A DNA stretch of 64,000 bases. Origin: Brachyhypopomus gauderio (taxonomy: Eukaryota; Chordata; Actinopteri; Gymnotiformes; Hypopomidae). This document shows positions 1 to 10,976 of the stretch, piece after piece. The stretch lies in assembly GCF_052324685.1 (NCBI RefSeq), contig NC_135211.1, positions 4,848,368 through 4,912,367 on the forward strand, given 5' to 3'. Both the position numbers and the translations under genes were made by a program. The notes under the pieces were generated by a model. It was not told the DNA's origin, made no database searches, and saw nothing but the letters and a program-made list of their open reading frames with translations. Every line of letters starts with the position of its first letter. The first letter of the stretch is position 1.

Positions 1-377
1 TGGGCTCCATTTTTGTGTTGCGTCTTTGTGGGTTTGTGTGTTTCTTTGTTACAATTTCAGTTATTTTGAGTGGTGACTGCGTTTTGTTTTTGTTCTGTCC
101 TTTGTCTGCAGCATTGCTATCCAGAACACTAAGTGGACTGTTGCGTGTCCCTCCTTGAACTGGCTGCCGAGGTTCTGGACTGGGACTGGGTGCACTTGGA
201 GTTGATGGATTTTTTTTTTTTTTTTTTATATATAAAATTCTTTTGTTGAATAAATATATTGTGCAAATTCCCATCTTCTCTCTGCATTTGTCAACTTGCG
301 ACTCCCCAAGGTGTAGTGGTTGGGATTGGGCTAAGGGAAATATAAAATGTTGCCCTTTGTCGGGAAAGGCCGTGACA
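1..377 (+). mobile_element. LTR-like remnant, 3' part (left copy)
   Basis: Matches 51536-51905. It has a T-rich tract, an AATAAA-type signal near 249 (TTGAATAAATAT) and an end at 'GGCCGTGACA', as in LTR 3' ends. I found no target-site duplication or coding region, and the 5' part is outside the window. Calling it an LTR rests on these end features only. Confidence 0.35.
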
Positions 378-522
378 TTAGTAGTAAATAGTTCTTGGTT
401 CTTTTCTCTGGCTGTTTGCCTAATGTCGCTCCTCAGTCATTTTGGACTCCTCAGTTTTTACATTGTATTTGATAATTGCCAGTGTTTGCTTTGAAAGTGA
501 GCGTGCTGGTTGTGTTCTCCAG

Positions 523-701
523 AGATCTGCACAATGCATTTATCACACTGTTCACGCTGCTCACCATTACTCACTGGTGTGTCCTGCTGTCAGAAGTACA
601 AAGGGTTCCAGAGCTGGACAGCATCACCTGCAGCATTTACATCGTTCTGTGGATTTGTATTCGCTCCTTCATATTCCTGAACATTGTAATTGGCATTTTT
701 G
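523..701 (+). pseudogene. catsper2: catsper2 pore/S6 exon (left copy, decayed gene)
   Basis: An exon between acceptor TTCTCCAG (ends 522) and donor GTAGGT (702) encodes a pore helix, selectivity filter and S6. The stretches LLSEVQRVPEL and FIFLNIVIGIFG resemble the CatSper2 pore and S6. CatSper filters carry T-x-D-x-W; here the tract reads TITHW, so the filter Asp is Thr. CatSper2 is a subunit of the sperm-flagellum calcium channel. The voltage-sensor exons are not in this copy, and base 1 upstream is already LTR-like sequence. Later exons carry a shared frameshift, and in this copy an L2 insertion. Assignment to CatSper2 rests on this pore plus the C-terminal exons at 1727-4412. Confidence 0.7.
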
Positions 702-1726
702 GTAGGTTACACTACAAGTCATTAGTTGTGCTGAATGAAATATGCAGATGGTAAAGTTGTGCAAGGGCAGAAGAATTCATTCATTGTCATTTAATGAACA
801 ATATTAATAAGCCAAATCCATGTTGCATACCCACACATGAAAATACATTCGGTTCTGTAAGGAGCGAACTCTCAAGTGCAACAACGAATTGAAATGCAGG
901 TGAGTAGTTCTTTCATGCTGTAGTTTTTTTACTTAATTTGCTCAGACAATCTTTATGCATGCAAATAGACAAATTAATAGCCAAGTTTTGTTTGTTTTTT
1001 GTTCTGATTTTAGCAGATTAAGCCAGTCTCTAGTTAGTGGGTAAGTAATGGTCCCATGTAGATGGGAAGCAAAACCTGTAACATTTGTGACTGTAATATG
1101 TGCTGGAAAAACCACAAAAGGATCTAAATGCAGCGTAGTGCTTCTTTATCCTCCAGACACAATCTACTGTAGCTAGCAGCACAAGACACACAAAACACAC
1201 AGTACAAAAAGAAGCGAACACAGGGCAGCAGGGTCAGGGCAGCATGGTCCATACAGTCCAGAGTCCATTACAAATCCAGGGGTCGGGCTGAGAATGAGGT
1301 GTAAGGAAGAAGCAAAGGTCACAACAACGGTAGGCAAAAACGAGCAAGGAACGCTCACTATGCAACGTCAGAGGCAAAACTTCACAATGTAAAGTGGTAA
1401 GTGAGTAGTGTAAGAAAGGTGGAGGAGGGTGGGGACACACAGGGACAGGTGGAGGTCATTAGTATTCAGGAGATTGAACATGCATGTTTCGAGAAGTTGA
1501 GACCCTGGCGCTGTGACTTCAGAAGAGCGGGAGGCTTGTGTAGCTTCACTCCTTCCTTACAGTCACTTGTGTAGAATAAGTGAAGGGTGTGTGCAGATGT
1601 GTGTGGGCGTCTCCCTTGGGCTACAGGGCTGGCATACCATGACAAGCCCTAGTCCAAAATACAATGTACAACTTTTTGGTTACTATATAGGTATTTTTTG
1701 GTTACTGCATTTTGCTCTTTGTCCAG

Positions 1727-1833
1727 ACTTCCTACTACACTTGAGGAGGATGAGGAGTCTATTTCCACCCAGGAGACTCCACTGTATATGAAGAAGATAT
1801 TTTAGACTGGGAGACATATGTGGAGGAGAACAT
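1727..1833 (+). pseudogene. catsper2: catsper2 C-terminal exon, 5' half, cut by an L2
   Basis: The exon starts after TTTGTCCAG and carries an acidic segment, then LDWETYVEEN, which matches the CatSper2 C-terminal region (human has a similar LDWET tract). The acidic upstream frame and the LDWET frame are offset by a TA dinucleotide at about 1784-1789 (CTGTATATGAAG), so the exon cannot be read through in one frame. The same offset occurs in the right copy (54602-54839), so it predates the duplication. The exon stops at 1833, where a LINE is inserted with target duplication GAACAT. Confidence 0.72.
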
Positions 1834-4116
1834 CAATCAATCAATCAAATTTTATTTATATAGCGCTTTTTACAACAGTTGTTGTCACAAAGCAGCTTTA
1901 CAAGTGCCGAGTCCTAGCCCCCAGTGAGCAAGCCAAAGGCGACAGTGGCAAGGAAAAACTCCCTAGTTTTTTGCATGAGGAAGAAACCTTGAGAGGATCC
2001 AAGACTCAGGGGGGGAACCCATCCTCCTCTGGCCGACACCGGTCACCATGACAACAACAACAACAATTTAGATAGAAAGAAGAGAAAGAAAAGGAAAAAT
2101 ATGTAATAATGTCCATCATGATGTATGCATCCGGTTAGGCAGGAGGTGGCTGGCCCAGGATGGATCGCTGGTCTCCTCATCTCATTATTCCTCAAGCAGG
2201 CGGGCAGCCATGTGGAGAAATGAAACAGGGAAAATTAGCTCTGTATGAGGACATATACAGGACAGGTGAAATTATAAACATTTCCGGAGTGTGGCAGCAT
2301 CTCCGGCATTTAGTTAAATTATTACAGCCTAGCTAAAAAGGCAGAACCAGAAGGTAACATAGGCTTGGGGGCATTCTGAGACAATGGCATCCGTCCACTG
2401 CACTGTCAACAAACTTGAGTGACCACGAGCAGTGACAGGACGACAGCACCAGCGCCCCAGTCTACCATAAAACCCTTCGCCTGTGAACCCCTGGATCTGT
2501 ACCTTTATCTAAGGGGGGATATTAATTATCAAACGCTAAACTTAATAAGTGGGTTTTCAACCTAGACTTAAAGATTGTGACTGTGTCAGAGTCCCGGACG
2601 CATTTAGGAAGATTATTCCAAAGCTGGGGGGCCTTACAAGAAAAGGCTCTTCCCCCTGCTGTTACCTTATTAATTTTTGGAACTAATAAAAGACCAGCAC
2701 CCTGTGATCTTAGTGGGCGTGGGGGTTCGTAATAGGAAATAAGTTCCTGAAGGTACTCAGGAGCAAGCCCGTGAAATGCTTTATAAGTTAATAAAAGAAT
2801 TTTAAAGTCAATATGGAATTTAACTGGGAGGCAATGCAGGGCTGATAGGACTGGACTGATATGCTGAAATTTTCTAGTTCTGGTCAGAACCCTGGCTGTG
2901 GCATTTTGAACTATTTGAAGTTTATTTAGATTCCTATTTGAACATCCTGACAGTAGTGCATTGCAGTAGTCTAATCTAGAGCTAACAAAGGCATGCACCA
3001 ATTTTTCCGCATCATCCTGTGATAATGCATTTCTTAATTTAGCAATGTTACGGAGATGTAGAAAAGCTATCCTAGTAGTATTATCTATGTATTTATCAAA
3101 TGATCGGTCAGAGTCGAGTATGACGCCTAGGTTTTTGGCTACTGTGCCAGGTGTAATGGGGTAGCCTGCGAGATTAAGCATTAGATCTGGAATTTTCTGT
3201 TTTGAGGCCTTAGGGCCCAGAAGGAGAACTTCTGTTTTGTCCTCATTAAGTTGGAGGAAGTTTAGAGACATCCAGCATTTAATATCTCTTACACAGGCCT
3301 CAATTTTTCTTAAACTGAGTTTGTCATCAGGTTTGGCTGATATGTAAAGTTGAGTGTCATCTGCATAGCAGTGAAAAGTGACACCATGTTTGTTTATAAC
3401 TGTGCCCAGTGGTAGCATATATAATGTAAATAATAGTGGTCCTAGAATGGAGCCTTGCGGGACCCCATATTTAACTTTTGTACGTTTGGATGGAATATTA
3501 TTGAGCTCTACAAACTGATAGCGATTTGTTAAGTAAGAATGAAACCATGAAAGGGCTGTGCCAGAGACTCCAACCCAGCGTTCTAACCTTTCTAGCAAGA
3601 TCCTATGATCAATTGTGTCGAAAGCTGCACTAAGATCAAGAAGCACTAACAGCGATACATAACCTTGATCTGAAGCAAGGAGGAGGTCATTTGTTACTTT
3701 AACTAATGCTGTTTCAGTACTGTGATGGGGCCTAAAACCAGATTGGAACTTTTCAAATATGTGATGCCTATGCAGATATAGGCATAATTGCTGGGCAACA
3801 GCTTTTTCTATGATCTTAGATATAAATGATGTGTTTGAAATGGGTCTATAATTAGATAGTACAGTAGGATCAAGATTTGGTTTCTTAATCAGAGGTTTAA
3901 TAACTGCTAATTTACATGATTTGGGCATGTGACCTATTGTAATGGATGAGTTAACTATAGTTAGAAGAGGTTCAGTTACCGCTGGTAATACCTCTTTTAA
4001 TAACTTTGATGGAACCGAGTCTAGTGTGCAGGTAGCACAATTTAAGGAAGAAATTATTTTCTCTAATTCTGATTGTGGGAGTGGATGAAAAACATCAAGT
4101 TTTTCTCCCAGTATGC
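1834..4116 (-). mobile_element. L2-clade LINE, 5'-truncated, inside a catsper2 exon
   Basis: Minus-strand LINE of 2283 bp. Its 3' end with (ATTG)n and a fish L2 tail lies at 1834-1880. One reading frame of more than 500 codons is open from the truncation at about 4105 down to 2522. It shows RT motifs [43 protein letters not shown] and YADDTQLYI, then the L2 C-terminal region ending [10 protein letters not shown]. The N-terminal endonuclease is missing. Target-site duplication GAACAT lies at 1828-1833 and 4117-4122, and the empty site is visible in the right copy at about 54705. The reading frame shows no internal stop, so the insertion is young. Confidence 0.93.
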
Positions 4117-4253
4117 GAACATGCAGGTGATGCAGCTCCAGATGGAGGATGAGAAGGTGCTGTGGCCCAAGGAGCTTCTCCTACGTTACTTTGTGCTGAT
4201 GAACAGACTCCAGGACATCCTGGATACCAGGATGCATCTGCAGAACCTACCAG
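4117..4253 (+). pseudogene. catsper2: catsper2 C-terminal exon, 3' half
   Basis: Continuation of the exon broken by the L2. It encodes [17 protein letters not shown], very like the conserved CatSper2 C-terminal segment (WPRDSLFRYFELLEKLQ in mammals, from memory), and ends at donor GTAAAC (4254). Confidence 0.75.
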
Positions 4254-4338
4254 GTAAACCTATTAGGTGGTTTACAGCACTGAAGGTGAAAGCTAGTGTT
4301 TGAGTGAGTGAATGACTTTTTTGTCTCTTGTCTTCCAG

Positions 4339-4412
4339 CTCAGCTGTTGCTTAACCTCCAAGATTCCAGTTACACTCCAGAGTCACTCCAGTCTCCAGTT
4401 AAAGCAGAATGA
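4339..4412 (+). pseudogene. catsper2: catsper2 last exon
   Basis: The acceptor is TCTTCCAG (ends 4338). It encodes AQLLLNLQDSS and further residues to a TGA stop at 4410-4412, matching the CatSper2 C terminus (QALMNLED in mammals, from memory). A polyadenylation signal AATAAA overlaps the stop at 4412-4417. The exon is intact but belongs to a gene whose upstream exons are broken or absent. Confidence 0.7.
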
Positions 4413-4419
4413 ATAAAAT

Positions 4420-5225
4420 ATGCTTACATTATGTTGCATTGTGTTATCTTACTGGTCCAGTATGGTGACAAACTCCATTTACACTTAATTCACTGTATGT
4501 GGTTTATGGACTGTGTGGTGAGGGTGGCATTCAGACCACCATATGATCTGACTTACACAAATGATAATTCATGAGGATTCCTAGAAGCTGACTGCAGCCA
4601 GCATCCAAGTTATTTTAAAGGCTGTTAATTGTACTAAAGATGGTCTGTTTGCCTGTTGAGTGGGCATGTGATTCTGACTTCATGTGCATCTGTCGGAATA
4701 AGTTAATTTAACATGGATTACAGAAATTAGAACCTCAAAAAAGAGCTTATGATGGCTCTAGCACTTGTATGAATACAGAAACAGACCACTGGAGAATTAT
4801 CTAAAGTTTAAAAGAAAAAAAGATTTATTAGCATTGTGCTCCACACACCTTGTACCTTCTGAAGACATTTCCATGGTACCAGATCTAGACTTTTTTTAGC
4901 TTGATGGTTAAATTATTACAATAATTCATTTTTATTGTTAGATAATTAAAATAGATTTAAAATATGTAGAATTAAGTGATCATTTAGCCCTGCATGGCAT
5001 CCATACTCCACCTAGTGGTAAATAACGGGATGGCCCCCAGTGAAACGTTACTGTCCTTGAGCTAAGGAAAATTAACAAAACATTTACAGTAGTTTTATTA
5101 TTAGTGGTGGGAGTAGCATTAGTATTATGTTGAATGTATACCCATGATATTTTAAATAAATATAGCAGTTTTGGTCATAATTAAAATGTAAAAATAATAG
5201 GTATAAACCATTCATGTAATTCATT
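4420..5225. other. Intergenic, nothing recognised
   Basis: AT-rich sequence downstream of the catsper2 remnant, equally present in the right copy (about 55005-55811). I see no coding exon, RNA gene or repeat end here. Confidence 0.5.
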
Positions 5226-5230
5226 ATCAT

Positions 5231-5681
5231 TGTCGTGGAAATTTCTGAAATATACGAGGACTCAGGCGTGGTTAAAAGAGAAATTTATTAATAGACAAAA
5301 TAAGCATGAAAATTCAGTCTAGAACAGAAGCTGAGAGGAGAGAGAACCGTCCCCCTCCTTTATACCGTTTAGTAGGCGGGGTTCTTATCACATGTTTACA
5401 CTACATTTGGGCACACTGAGAACACAAGGCAGAATGCACAGTAGACAGTTTTTGCCTTACATGTGCATTCTCTCCTGACAGTAGTTTTCATGTTTTAGCA
5501 TAAGCAGCAGCTTATAGAAACAGCTGATGGGTCCGCGGGTCAAGGCAGATAAGAGTGTTTTCTACCTCTGCACATTCCTTTAACATAGGTCATAATACAC
5601 ACATACACATGAGCACATGATTTCATACTGAATCACACTTCACAATTCTCTTGTAATCAGTATAACACAATTTCCATCACA
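5231..5681 (-). mobile_element. Solo LTR (left copy)
   Basis: 451-bp unit with TG...CA ends (TGTCGTGG ... CCATCACA) and perfect 5-bp target duplication ATCAT at 5226-5230 and 5682-5686. An AATAAA-type signal read on the minus strand lies near 5282-5292, which sets the orientation. No internal coding region is present, so it is a recombined solo LTR of a retroelement, possibly retrovirus-like. Also present at 55817-56266. Confidence 0.82.
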
Positions 5682-5709
5682 ATCATATACACTATATAAT
5701 ATAGTATAT

Positions 5710-6385
5710 CAGTAGCGAACCGTGACCTTTAAACCTGGGCCCGCTACCCCCCCCCCTCCCCCCCGAAATTATTTTTTTCCTTTCTTAATAAACTAAATAA
5801 AGAAAAACTGAGACGACAGTACAGCTTTAAAAACGCAATAAACAATAATATCTGTACTAGATAACATCTTAAGCAAAATAAGTTTCCAAACAAAATAAGG
5901 TTCACAGCTCCGTGGTTCTCGGAAGCGGAATATGTAAACAACGCGCACGAGGACGTCAAAGGGATGAATCGAAACTAGCTAGCGATGGTGCTAACGACAG
6001 CTAGCGTCGCCACAGCGGGCGGAAATTATCATACAGTTAAGCCCGCCCACTAAGAGAGAAGATATGATTGGTCAATTTTGCTGTCATTTGAATCTGGTAT
6101 TGCGCTGAATTATAACTGCCAGGCCCTCTGTAAACGAACAGCGGGCATCACAGTCCTGATAGGGGGAGACACAGGCTCACAGGCTTCCACTCAACCCCTC
6201 ACCTTCCAACACAGATTGAATAGACACGGGTGAATATTTTATTTGCTTATATTTTTGTAATTGTTTAGATGTCGAATGTCAAACTGTAAGTAGATAAAAT
6301 AAAATTGGATAATTATATATATAATGCTTTAAGAATATTTTAGGCCCTCTGAGAGGGCGTAGAGGGCCCTGACGGTTCCCCACTG
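5710..6385. mobile_element. Non-autonomous hAT, left copy only
   Basis: 676 bp with 8-bp target duplication TAGTATAT (5702-5709, 6386-6393) and imperfect terminal inverted repeats starting CAGTAGCGAACCGT and, from the other end, CAGTGGGGAACCGT. The right copy shows the empty site near 56290. There is no transposase frame. It contains a poly-C run at 5749-5764. Confidence 0.85.
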
Positions 6386-6399
6386 TAGTATATATAGTA

Positions 6400-7240
6400 T
6401 ATACACTCACCGGCCACGTTATTAGGCACACCTTGCTAGTGTCAGGAATGGCAATCACGCCCGTGACCGCCAGAGGGCGCCATCGCTGGAATATTGACCA
6501 GAACACCTGACTCTAATTTACTATTCACCACACCCTACTTAAGGACTCTGTTCACAAGTCGCCAGTGCGAAGTATTGCCTCTCTGAGTGTCTTTACCAAG
6601 CTGTGATCCTGTGTATTTCTCTGATTGATGTTCTGGTTTCTGATCCTTGCTCTGTGTTTTTGATCCTCCTGCCTGTTTGGCCCTTTTGTTACCTTTGTCT
6701 GCTGCTCTTAGTCTTCTCTGGTTTTTGACTCTCCCGTTTTTGTCTTGCCCTTTTGTGCTGCTGCCTGTCTACCCTTTGGGGTCGTCCCCTTTTGGGACTT
6801 CAGTTCATTGTTTTTCTATATTAAAATTCAACATCTTTACACCTGCTAATGGATCCTTCTCTACCCTCGGGTTCACCACCATTACAGCTAGTACCAGGTT
6901 GGACCCCATTTTGCATTCAGAACTGCCTTAATCCTTTGTGGCATAGATTCAACAAGGTACTGGAAACATTCCTCAGAGAGTCTGGTCCATGTTGACATGA
7001 TAGCATCATGTGATTGCTACGCAGTTGCTGCAGATTTGTCGGCTGCACATCAATGATACGAATCTCCCGTTCCACCACATCCCAAAGGTGCTCTATTGGA
7101 TTGAGATCTGACTATGTAGGCCACTGGAGTACAGGGAACTCATTGTTGTGTTCAATAAATCTGTCTGAGATGAATCATGAATTATAACATGGCGAGTTAT
7201 CCTGCTGGAAGTAGCCATCAGAAGAAGGGTACACTGTGAT
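6400..7240. repeat. Dispersed fish repeat, split by a solo LTR
   Basis: Starts with the widely repeated fish motif CTCACCGGCCACGTTATTAGG and continues after the LTR with GTACCAGGTTGGACCCCATT and a long tail to about 7235. I recognise it as a common interspersed repeat of fish genomes but cannot assign the family. The right copy is at about 56310-57146. Confidence 0.6.
6440..6886 (+). mobile_element. Solo LTR inside the dispersed repeat
   Basis: 447 bp with ends TGTCAGGAATGG ... CACCATTACA and 5-bp target duplication GCTAG (6435-6439, 6887-6891). It interrupts the flanking repeat exactly. An ATTAAA-type signal near 6820 suggests plus orientation. The pyrimidine-rich frame inside is not a gene. 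The right copy is at 56346-56792. Confidence 0.85.
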
Positions 7241-7245
7241 CATAA

Positions 7246-7858
7246 AGTCAAAGTCAAATTTATTTATATAGCACTTTTTACAACACATGTTGTCACAAAG
7301 CAGCTTTACAATCGTATGGCTCCAGATCCATAATGAGCAAGCCAAAGGCAACAGTGGCGAGGAAAAACCCACGATGATGGTGGGGATTAGGAAGTGAGGG
7401 AGAGACAGCCTCCCTCACATGCACCTGTTTTAATTAACTTTGTAATTTTATTTGTTGGCTGTAACTGTATTGCTGTTGTTGCATCTTGGCCAGGGCTCCC
7501 TTGAAAAAGAGGTTCTTAATGGGATTTTTCCCTGGTAAAATAAAGTTTAAATAAATAAATAAAAAATTAGGAAGAAAACCTTGGGAGGACCAAGACTGAA
7601 AAGGGAACCCATCCTCCATTGGGCAGCCTGTTGGCACAAGTCCGTATTTGTGGACAAAAGGTGGTTCTACATTTATGGTTCTAGTTCCCACAGTCCCTTC
7701 GGTGTAGATGTTGGGCCTCAGGTAGGAGCATCAGCACGTCCTCTTGTGGCAATGGCACATCCAACCCCGGCATCAGTACATCCACTGGCAAGTCAGACCA
7801 TCTCCCAGGTGCTTGTAGGTGCTTGCATGCAATCGTCTTGGGTAGAAGCCTGCAAAAA
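7246..7858 (-). mobile_element. L2 3'-UTR fragment
   Basis: Minus-strand L2 tail, starting with TTTATTTATATAGCAC and followed by the conserved 'CAAAGCAGC...GAGCAAGCCAAAGG' segment also seen in the L2 at 1834. It is interrupted by a short LINE tail at 7395-7565. The coding part is missing. The right copy is at about 57152-57764. Confidence 0.7.
7395..7565 (+). mobile_element. LINE 3' tail nested in the L2 fragment
   Basis: 171 bp ending in TAAATAAATAAATAAAAA, with 9-bp target duplication ATTAGGAAG (7386-7394, 7566-7574). Only the last part of the LINE 3' UTR is present. Same insertion in the right copy at 57301-57471, so it predates the duplication. Confidence 0.75.
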
Positions 7859-8170
7859 GATAGACAATACAGACTGAATGTGTGGACATCAATTTAAACC
7901 ACTATTGATTTAAACATACATAGCTCAAGTGTTGTAACGTGTGAGGAGGACTGGGTATGGATTTTGGTAGGTGAGTGTAGCAGTTGCGTGGCAGTGTTTT
8001 CCAAAAGAAACACATGATTTTCAGTTTTGAATGTTTGAATGTCTTATGTGAACAACTGTGTTTAATGTTTTGCAAAAAGTGTGTTTTAGAATTTCTAAAT
8101 GAGTGTAAGGTAGAGAATGTGCTTAAGGTTTAGCACACCAGGTCAACAGATAGGCTACATGGGTTACATG
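7859..8170. other. Intergenic, nothing recognised
   Basis: No coding exon or repeat boundary seen. It joins abruptly to RTE sequence at 8171. Confidence 0.4.
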
Positions 8171-9207
8171 CACAGGGTAACATAAGAGTGGTGGAAGATG
8201 CACACAGGTCGACTATATCCTCTATAGGAGACGAAACCTGAAAGAGGTTAGTGATTGCAAGGTGTTACCCGGGGAGAGCGTAGCTAAACAGCATAGGATG
8301 GTGATATGTAGGATGATGTTGGAGGTGAAGAAGAGGAAGAGAGTGAGAGCGGAACCTAAGATCAGGTGGTGGAAGTTAAAGGATGAGGACTGTGGTGTAA
8401 AATTCAGGGATGAGGTGAGGCAGGTACTGGGTAATGGTGGTGGTGTTCTGGATACCTGGGACGAAACTTCAAATGCAGTGAGGGATGTGGCTAGGAAGGT
8501 ACTTGACCTCAGGACAGAGGAAGATAGACAAGGAGTCGTGGTGGTGGAATGAGGAAGTTCAGGAAAGTTTGAGAGGAAAGCGGTTGGCTAAAAAGAATTG
8601 GGATTTTCAGCGAGATGAAGAAAGTAGACAGAGGTACAAGGAGATGTGTCGCAAGGCAAAGAGAGCAGTGGCAGAAGCTAAAGAGAAGGCATATAGCAAG
8701 CTGTATGAGAAGTTGGACACTAAGGAAGGGGAAAAGGATCTGTACAGATTGGCCAGACAGAGAAACTGTGATGGGCAGGATGTGCAGCAGGTTAGGATGA
8801 TAAAGGATAAAGATGGAAATGTGTTGTCTGGTGAGGAGAGTGTCTTGGGAAGGTGAAAGGAGTATTTTGAGGAGCTGATGAATCAAGAGAATGAAAGGGA
8901 AAGAAGGTTAGAAGAGGTAGAGGTTGTGAATCAGGAAGTGCCTCAGGTGAGCAAGGAGGAAGTAAGGGCTGCAATTCAGAGAATGAAGTGTGGTAAGGCA
9001 GTTGGACCTGATGATATTCCAGTGGAGGCATGGAAATGTTTGGGAGAGACAGCAGTGGAGTTCTTGACCTAAGAGGAGGTTTATGGATGCAGTGGTAGAG
9101 GATATCAGAGTGACTGGGGTGTCAGTGGAGGACACTCAGGACAGGGCCAGATGGAGGAGTTTGATCCGCTGTGGTGACCCCTGAAAGAGAATAGCCGAAA
9201 GAAGAAG
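8171..9207 (+). mobile_element. RTE-clade LINE fragment without an RT core (left copy)
   Basis: Encodes the linker between endonuclease and RT (for example WWWNEEVQESLRGKRLAKK), then GKAVGPDDIPVEAWK at the RT entry, and then jumps to the extreme C-terminal tract (DTQDRARWRSLIRCGDP). The palm and catalytic part of the RT is deleted, as in both right-hand copies. A frameshift separates the frames at 8262-8552 and 8485-8856. The 5' boundary (ACAGGGTAAC) is the same as the repeat boundary in the right copy. Confidence 0.85.
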
Positions 9208-9788
9208 TGCATTAAATTAGATCATTCATCTAGTGTGATTATTATAAACTTACGATTGTCCAAGGTTTGTGCCAGCACTGTTCAGTTTCAGTACAGCTGT
9301 GCACAGGGGGAACAACTGGCACACTGAGCTGAGAAAAATGTGCAGTTTGAAAAAGCAAAGCCACTATACGTTTGCATAGGGCAGTGTCTGCGACATGTGA
9401 ACAGCATGCGTGTCTCAGCACAACAGGAGTTGAATCAGAAAGTCCAATCTGTAAGAGGGTAAGCAAAATTAGTAATGACTTTGTTTAATTCAGGGGTTCC
9501 GTATACCAGTCCTGGGGATCCTATATCACACGTTGTGTTTTACCTTTTCTAAAACCTGATTGACCTATTTAGCAAATTAAGATCAATGTGGGTGGGGCCG
9601 AGTAAAAAAAGTGTTTTAAAATGGAGAAAAAAAATGTGCATGGCATAAGAACCCCAAGAATGGAACCTGGACCCGTTTGCTTATTTTATGACAATAGATT
9701 TTGCATACAGAACATGGATAGGCTATCACTGACATTAAAATAATGCTCAAGTTATACATAATCCTGAGACATGTATATCTGTCTAACC
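9208..9788. other. Flanking sequence shared with the right copy
   Basis: Matches 62354-62930. The first 15 bases (TGCATTAAATTAGAT) are the target site of the complete RTE insertion in the right copy. No gene seen. Confidence 0.5.
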
Positions 9789-10968
9789 CAGGGATGTCAA
9801 AGTCAAATACACAGAGGGCCAAAAAACCAAATTTGCTACAAGCAGAGGGCCGGACTGGTTCAATGTTTATTAAAACATATTGAAATGATTGCACATAGCC
9901 TATTGAACCAAGACCTAACACAGTGTATATTATTTAATGCTTAAATGAATAAAGCAATATTTTCTTATGGATCTGTCAGTAATTTCAAGTGAAAACATTT
10001 TTCAGCAAGCAAACAGATAAAAACAAACTTCCTTCAAAGAAAACATGTCCTGTACATTAAATGAATAAAGTCAGGGGTGCAATTACTTACTTTCTGAGGT
10101 GTATGCAAACATACTATCGGAACGAACGAAAGTTGTTGACGGGGGGAGGGGGGGGGTGGCGAACGTAAGATGGACACAAATTAAGTATTATATCTCATCG
10201 ATTTGGCGCCCCCTCTAGTGCAGCGCCCCTATGCGTCGCATACGCTGCATGCCCCCTTTTTGCGCCACTGAATAAAGTAATAAAGGTTTGAAAAGTGCTG
10301 GAATTTAGGCTAAGTACTTGAAAATGCTTGAAATTGTAACTACTTCGTTTCACAACAAATATCTGTCTGACTGAACAGGAGTGAGTTTCCCAAAACGTTC
10401 TTAGCACTAAGTACTTCTTAACCTCGTACATAAGAACGAGGTTACGAAGTACTTAGTGCTAAGAACGTTTTGGGAAACTCACCCCAGTTCTCTTGTATTG
10501 CGTTAACAAATACGAGCCTCTTGTAATTCCAGGACGAAACATGAGAGAACGTGAAGACGTTAAGATTGGGCATTTTGAAAATAAACAACCATTAAATAAT
10601 GTGAATAAAAAACGAATCATTTCGAATATATGTATAAATATTTAACTTAATTAAGTTTAATGTGCTGGTGCGCGCAAAGTTGCAAAATTCGAGAGGTGCA
10701 CGACCTCACGAATCGACAGAGCGCACAGGTGAAGCCACTGCGATTACGTCATTTTCGCTGCGCGGACCCTCGCCGCTTGTGTGCGCTACAGTGACTTTGC
10801 GGGCTACCGTTGCATTGTGGGGAATGTAGTGTTTGTGCGTGCAAAACACCATCGGGTGGCTGTGTCTTGCGGGCCGGTTCTAATAGTAATTAAATATCAT
10901 CCAGGGGGCCATAGATAATCAATTCACGGGCCGGATCTGGCCCGCGGGCCTTGACTTTGACATATGTG
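9789..10968. mobile_element. hAT element, left copy only, with a nested palindrome
   Basis: 1180 bp with 8-bp target duplication GTCTAACC (9781-9788, 10969-10976) and termini CAGGGATGTCAAAGTCAA ... TTGACTTTGACATATGTG. The CAGGG(A/G)TGTCAAA...GGGCC type end is a common vertebrate hAT end. The right copy has a nearly empty site at about 62926 (GTCACC). There is no transposase frame. The interior (about 10275-10790) matches segments inside two other hATs in this window. Confidence 0.85.
10381..10482. repeat. Near-perfect 102-bp palindrome (MITE-like hairpin)
   Basis: The arms start GTGAGTTTCCCAAAACGTTC and read back the same from the other end with about one mismatch. It sits inside the 9789-10968 hAT and is absent from the related segment in the 52850-54185 hAT, so it was inserted into, or arose in, this element. 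Confidence 0.85.
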
Positions 10969-10976
10969 GTCTAACC

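Noticed and set aside
840-899. Additional catsper2 exon after the pore (ends at GCAG|GTGAGT)
   Set aside because: The donor is good, but no frame gives a convincing match continuing from the pore exon without a stop, so I did not list it.
2522-3928. 468-codon minus-strand frame as a host gene
   Set aside because: It is an L2 reverse transcriptase with a target-site duplication and an L2 tail; the frame also continues upstream to the truncation point.
6647-6931. Leu/Pro/Ser-rich frame (and 56553-56837)
   Set aside because: It spans the boundary of a solo LTR with proven target duplication, so it is pyrimidine-rich LTR sequence.
8509-8886. Long antisense frames over the RTE units (also 58415, 61658)
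   Set aside because: They are shadows of the purine-rich RTE coding strand with no homology of their own.
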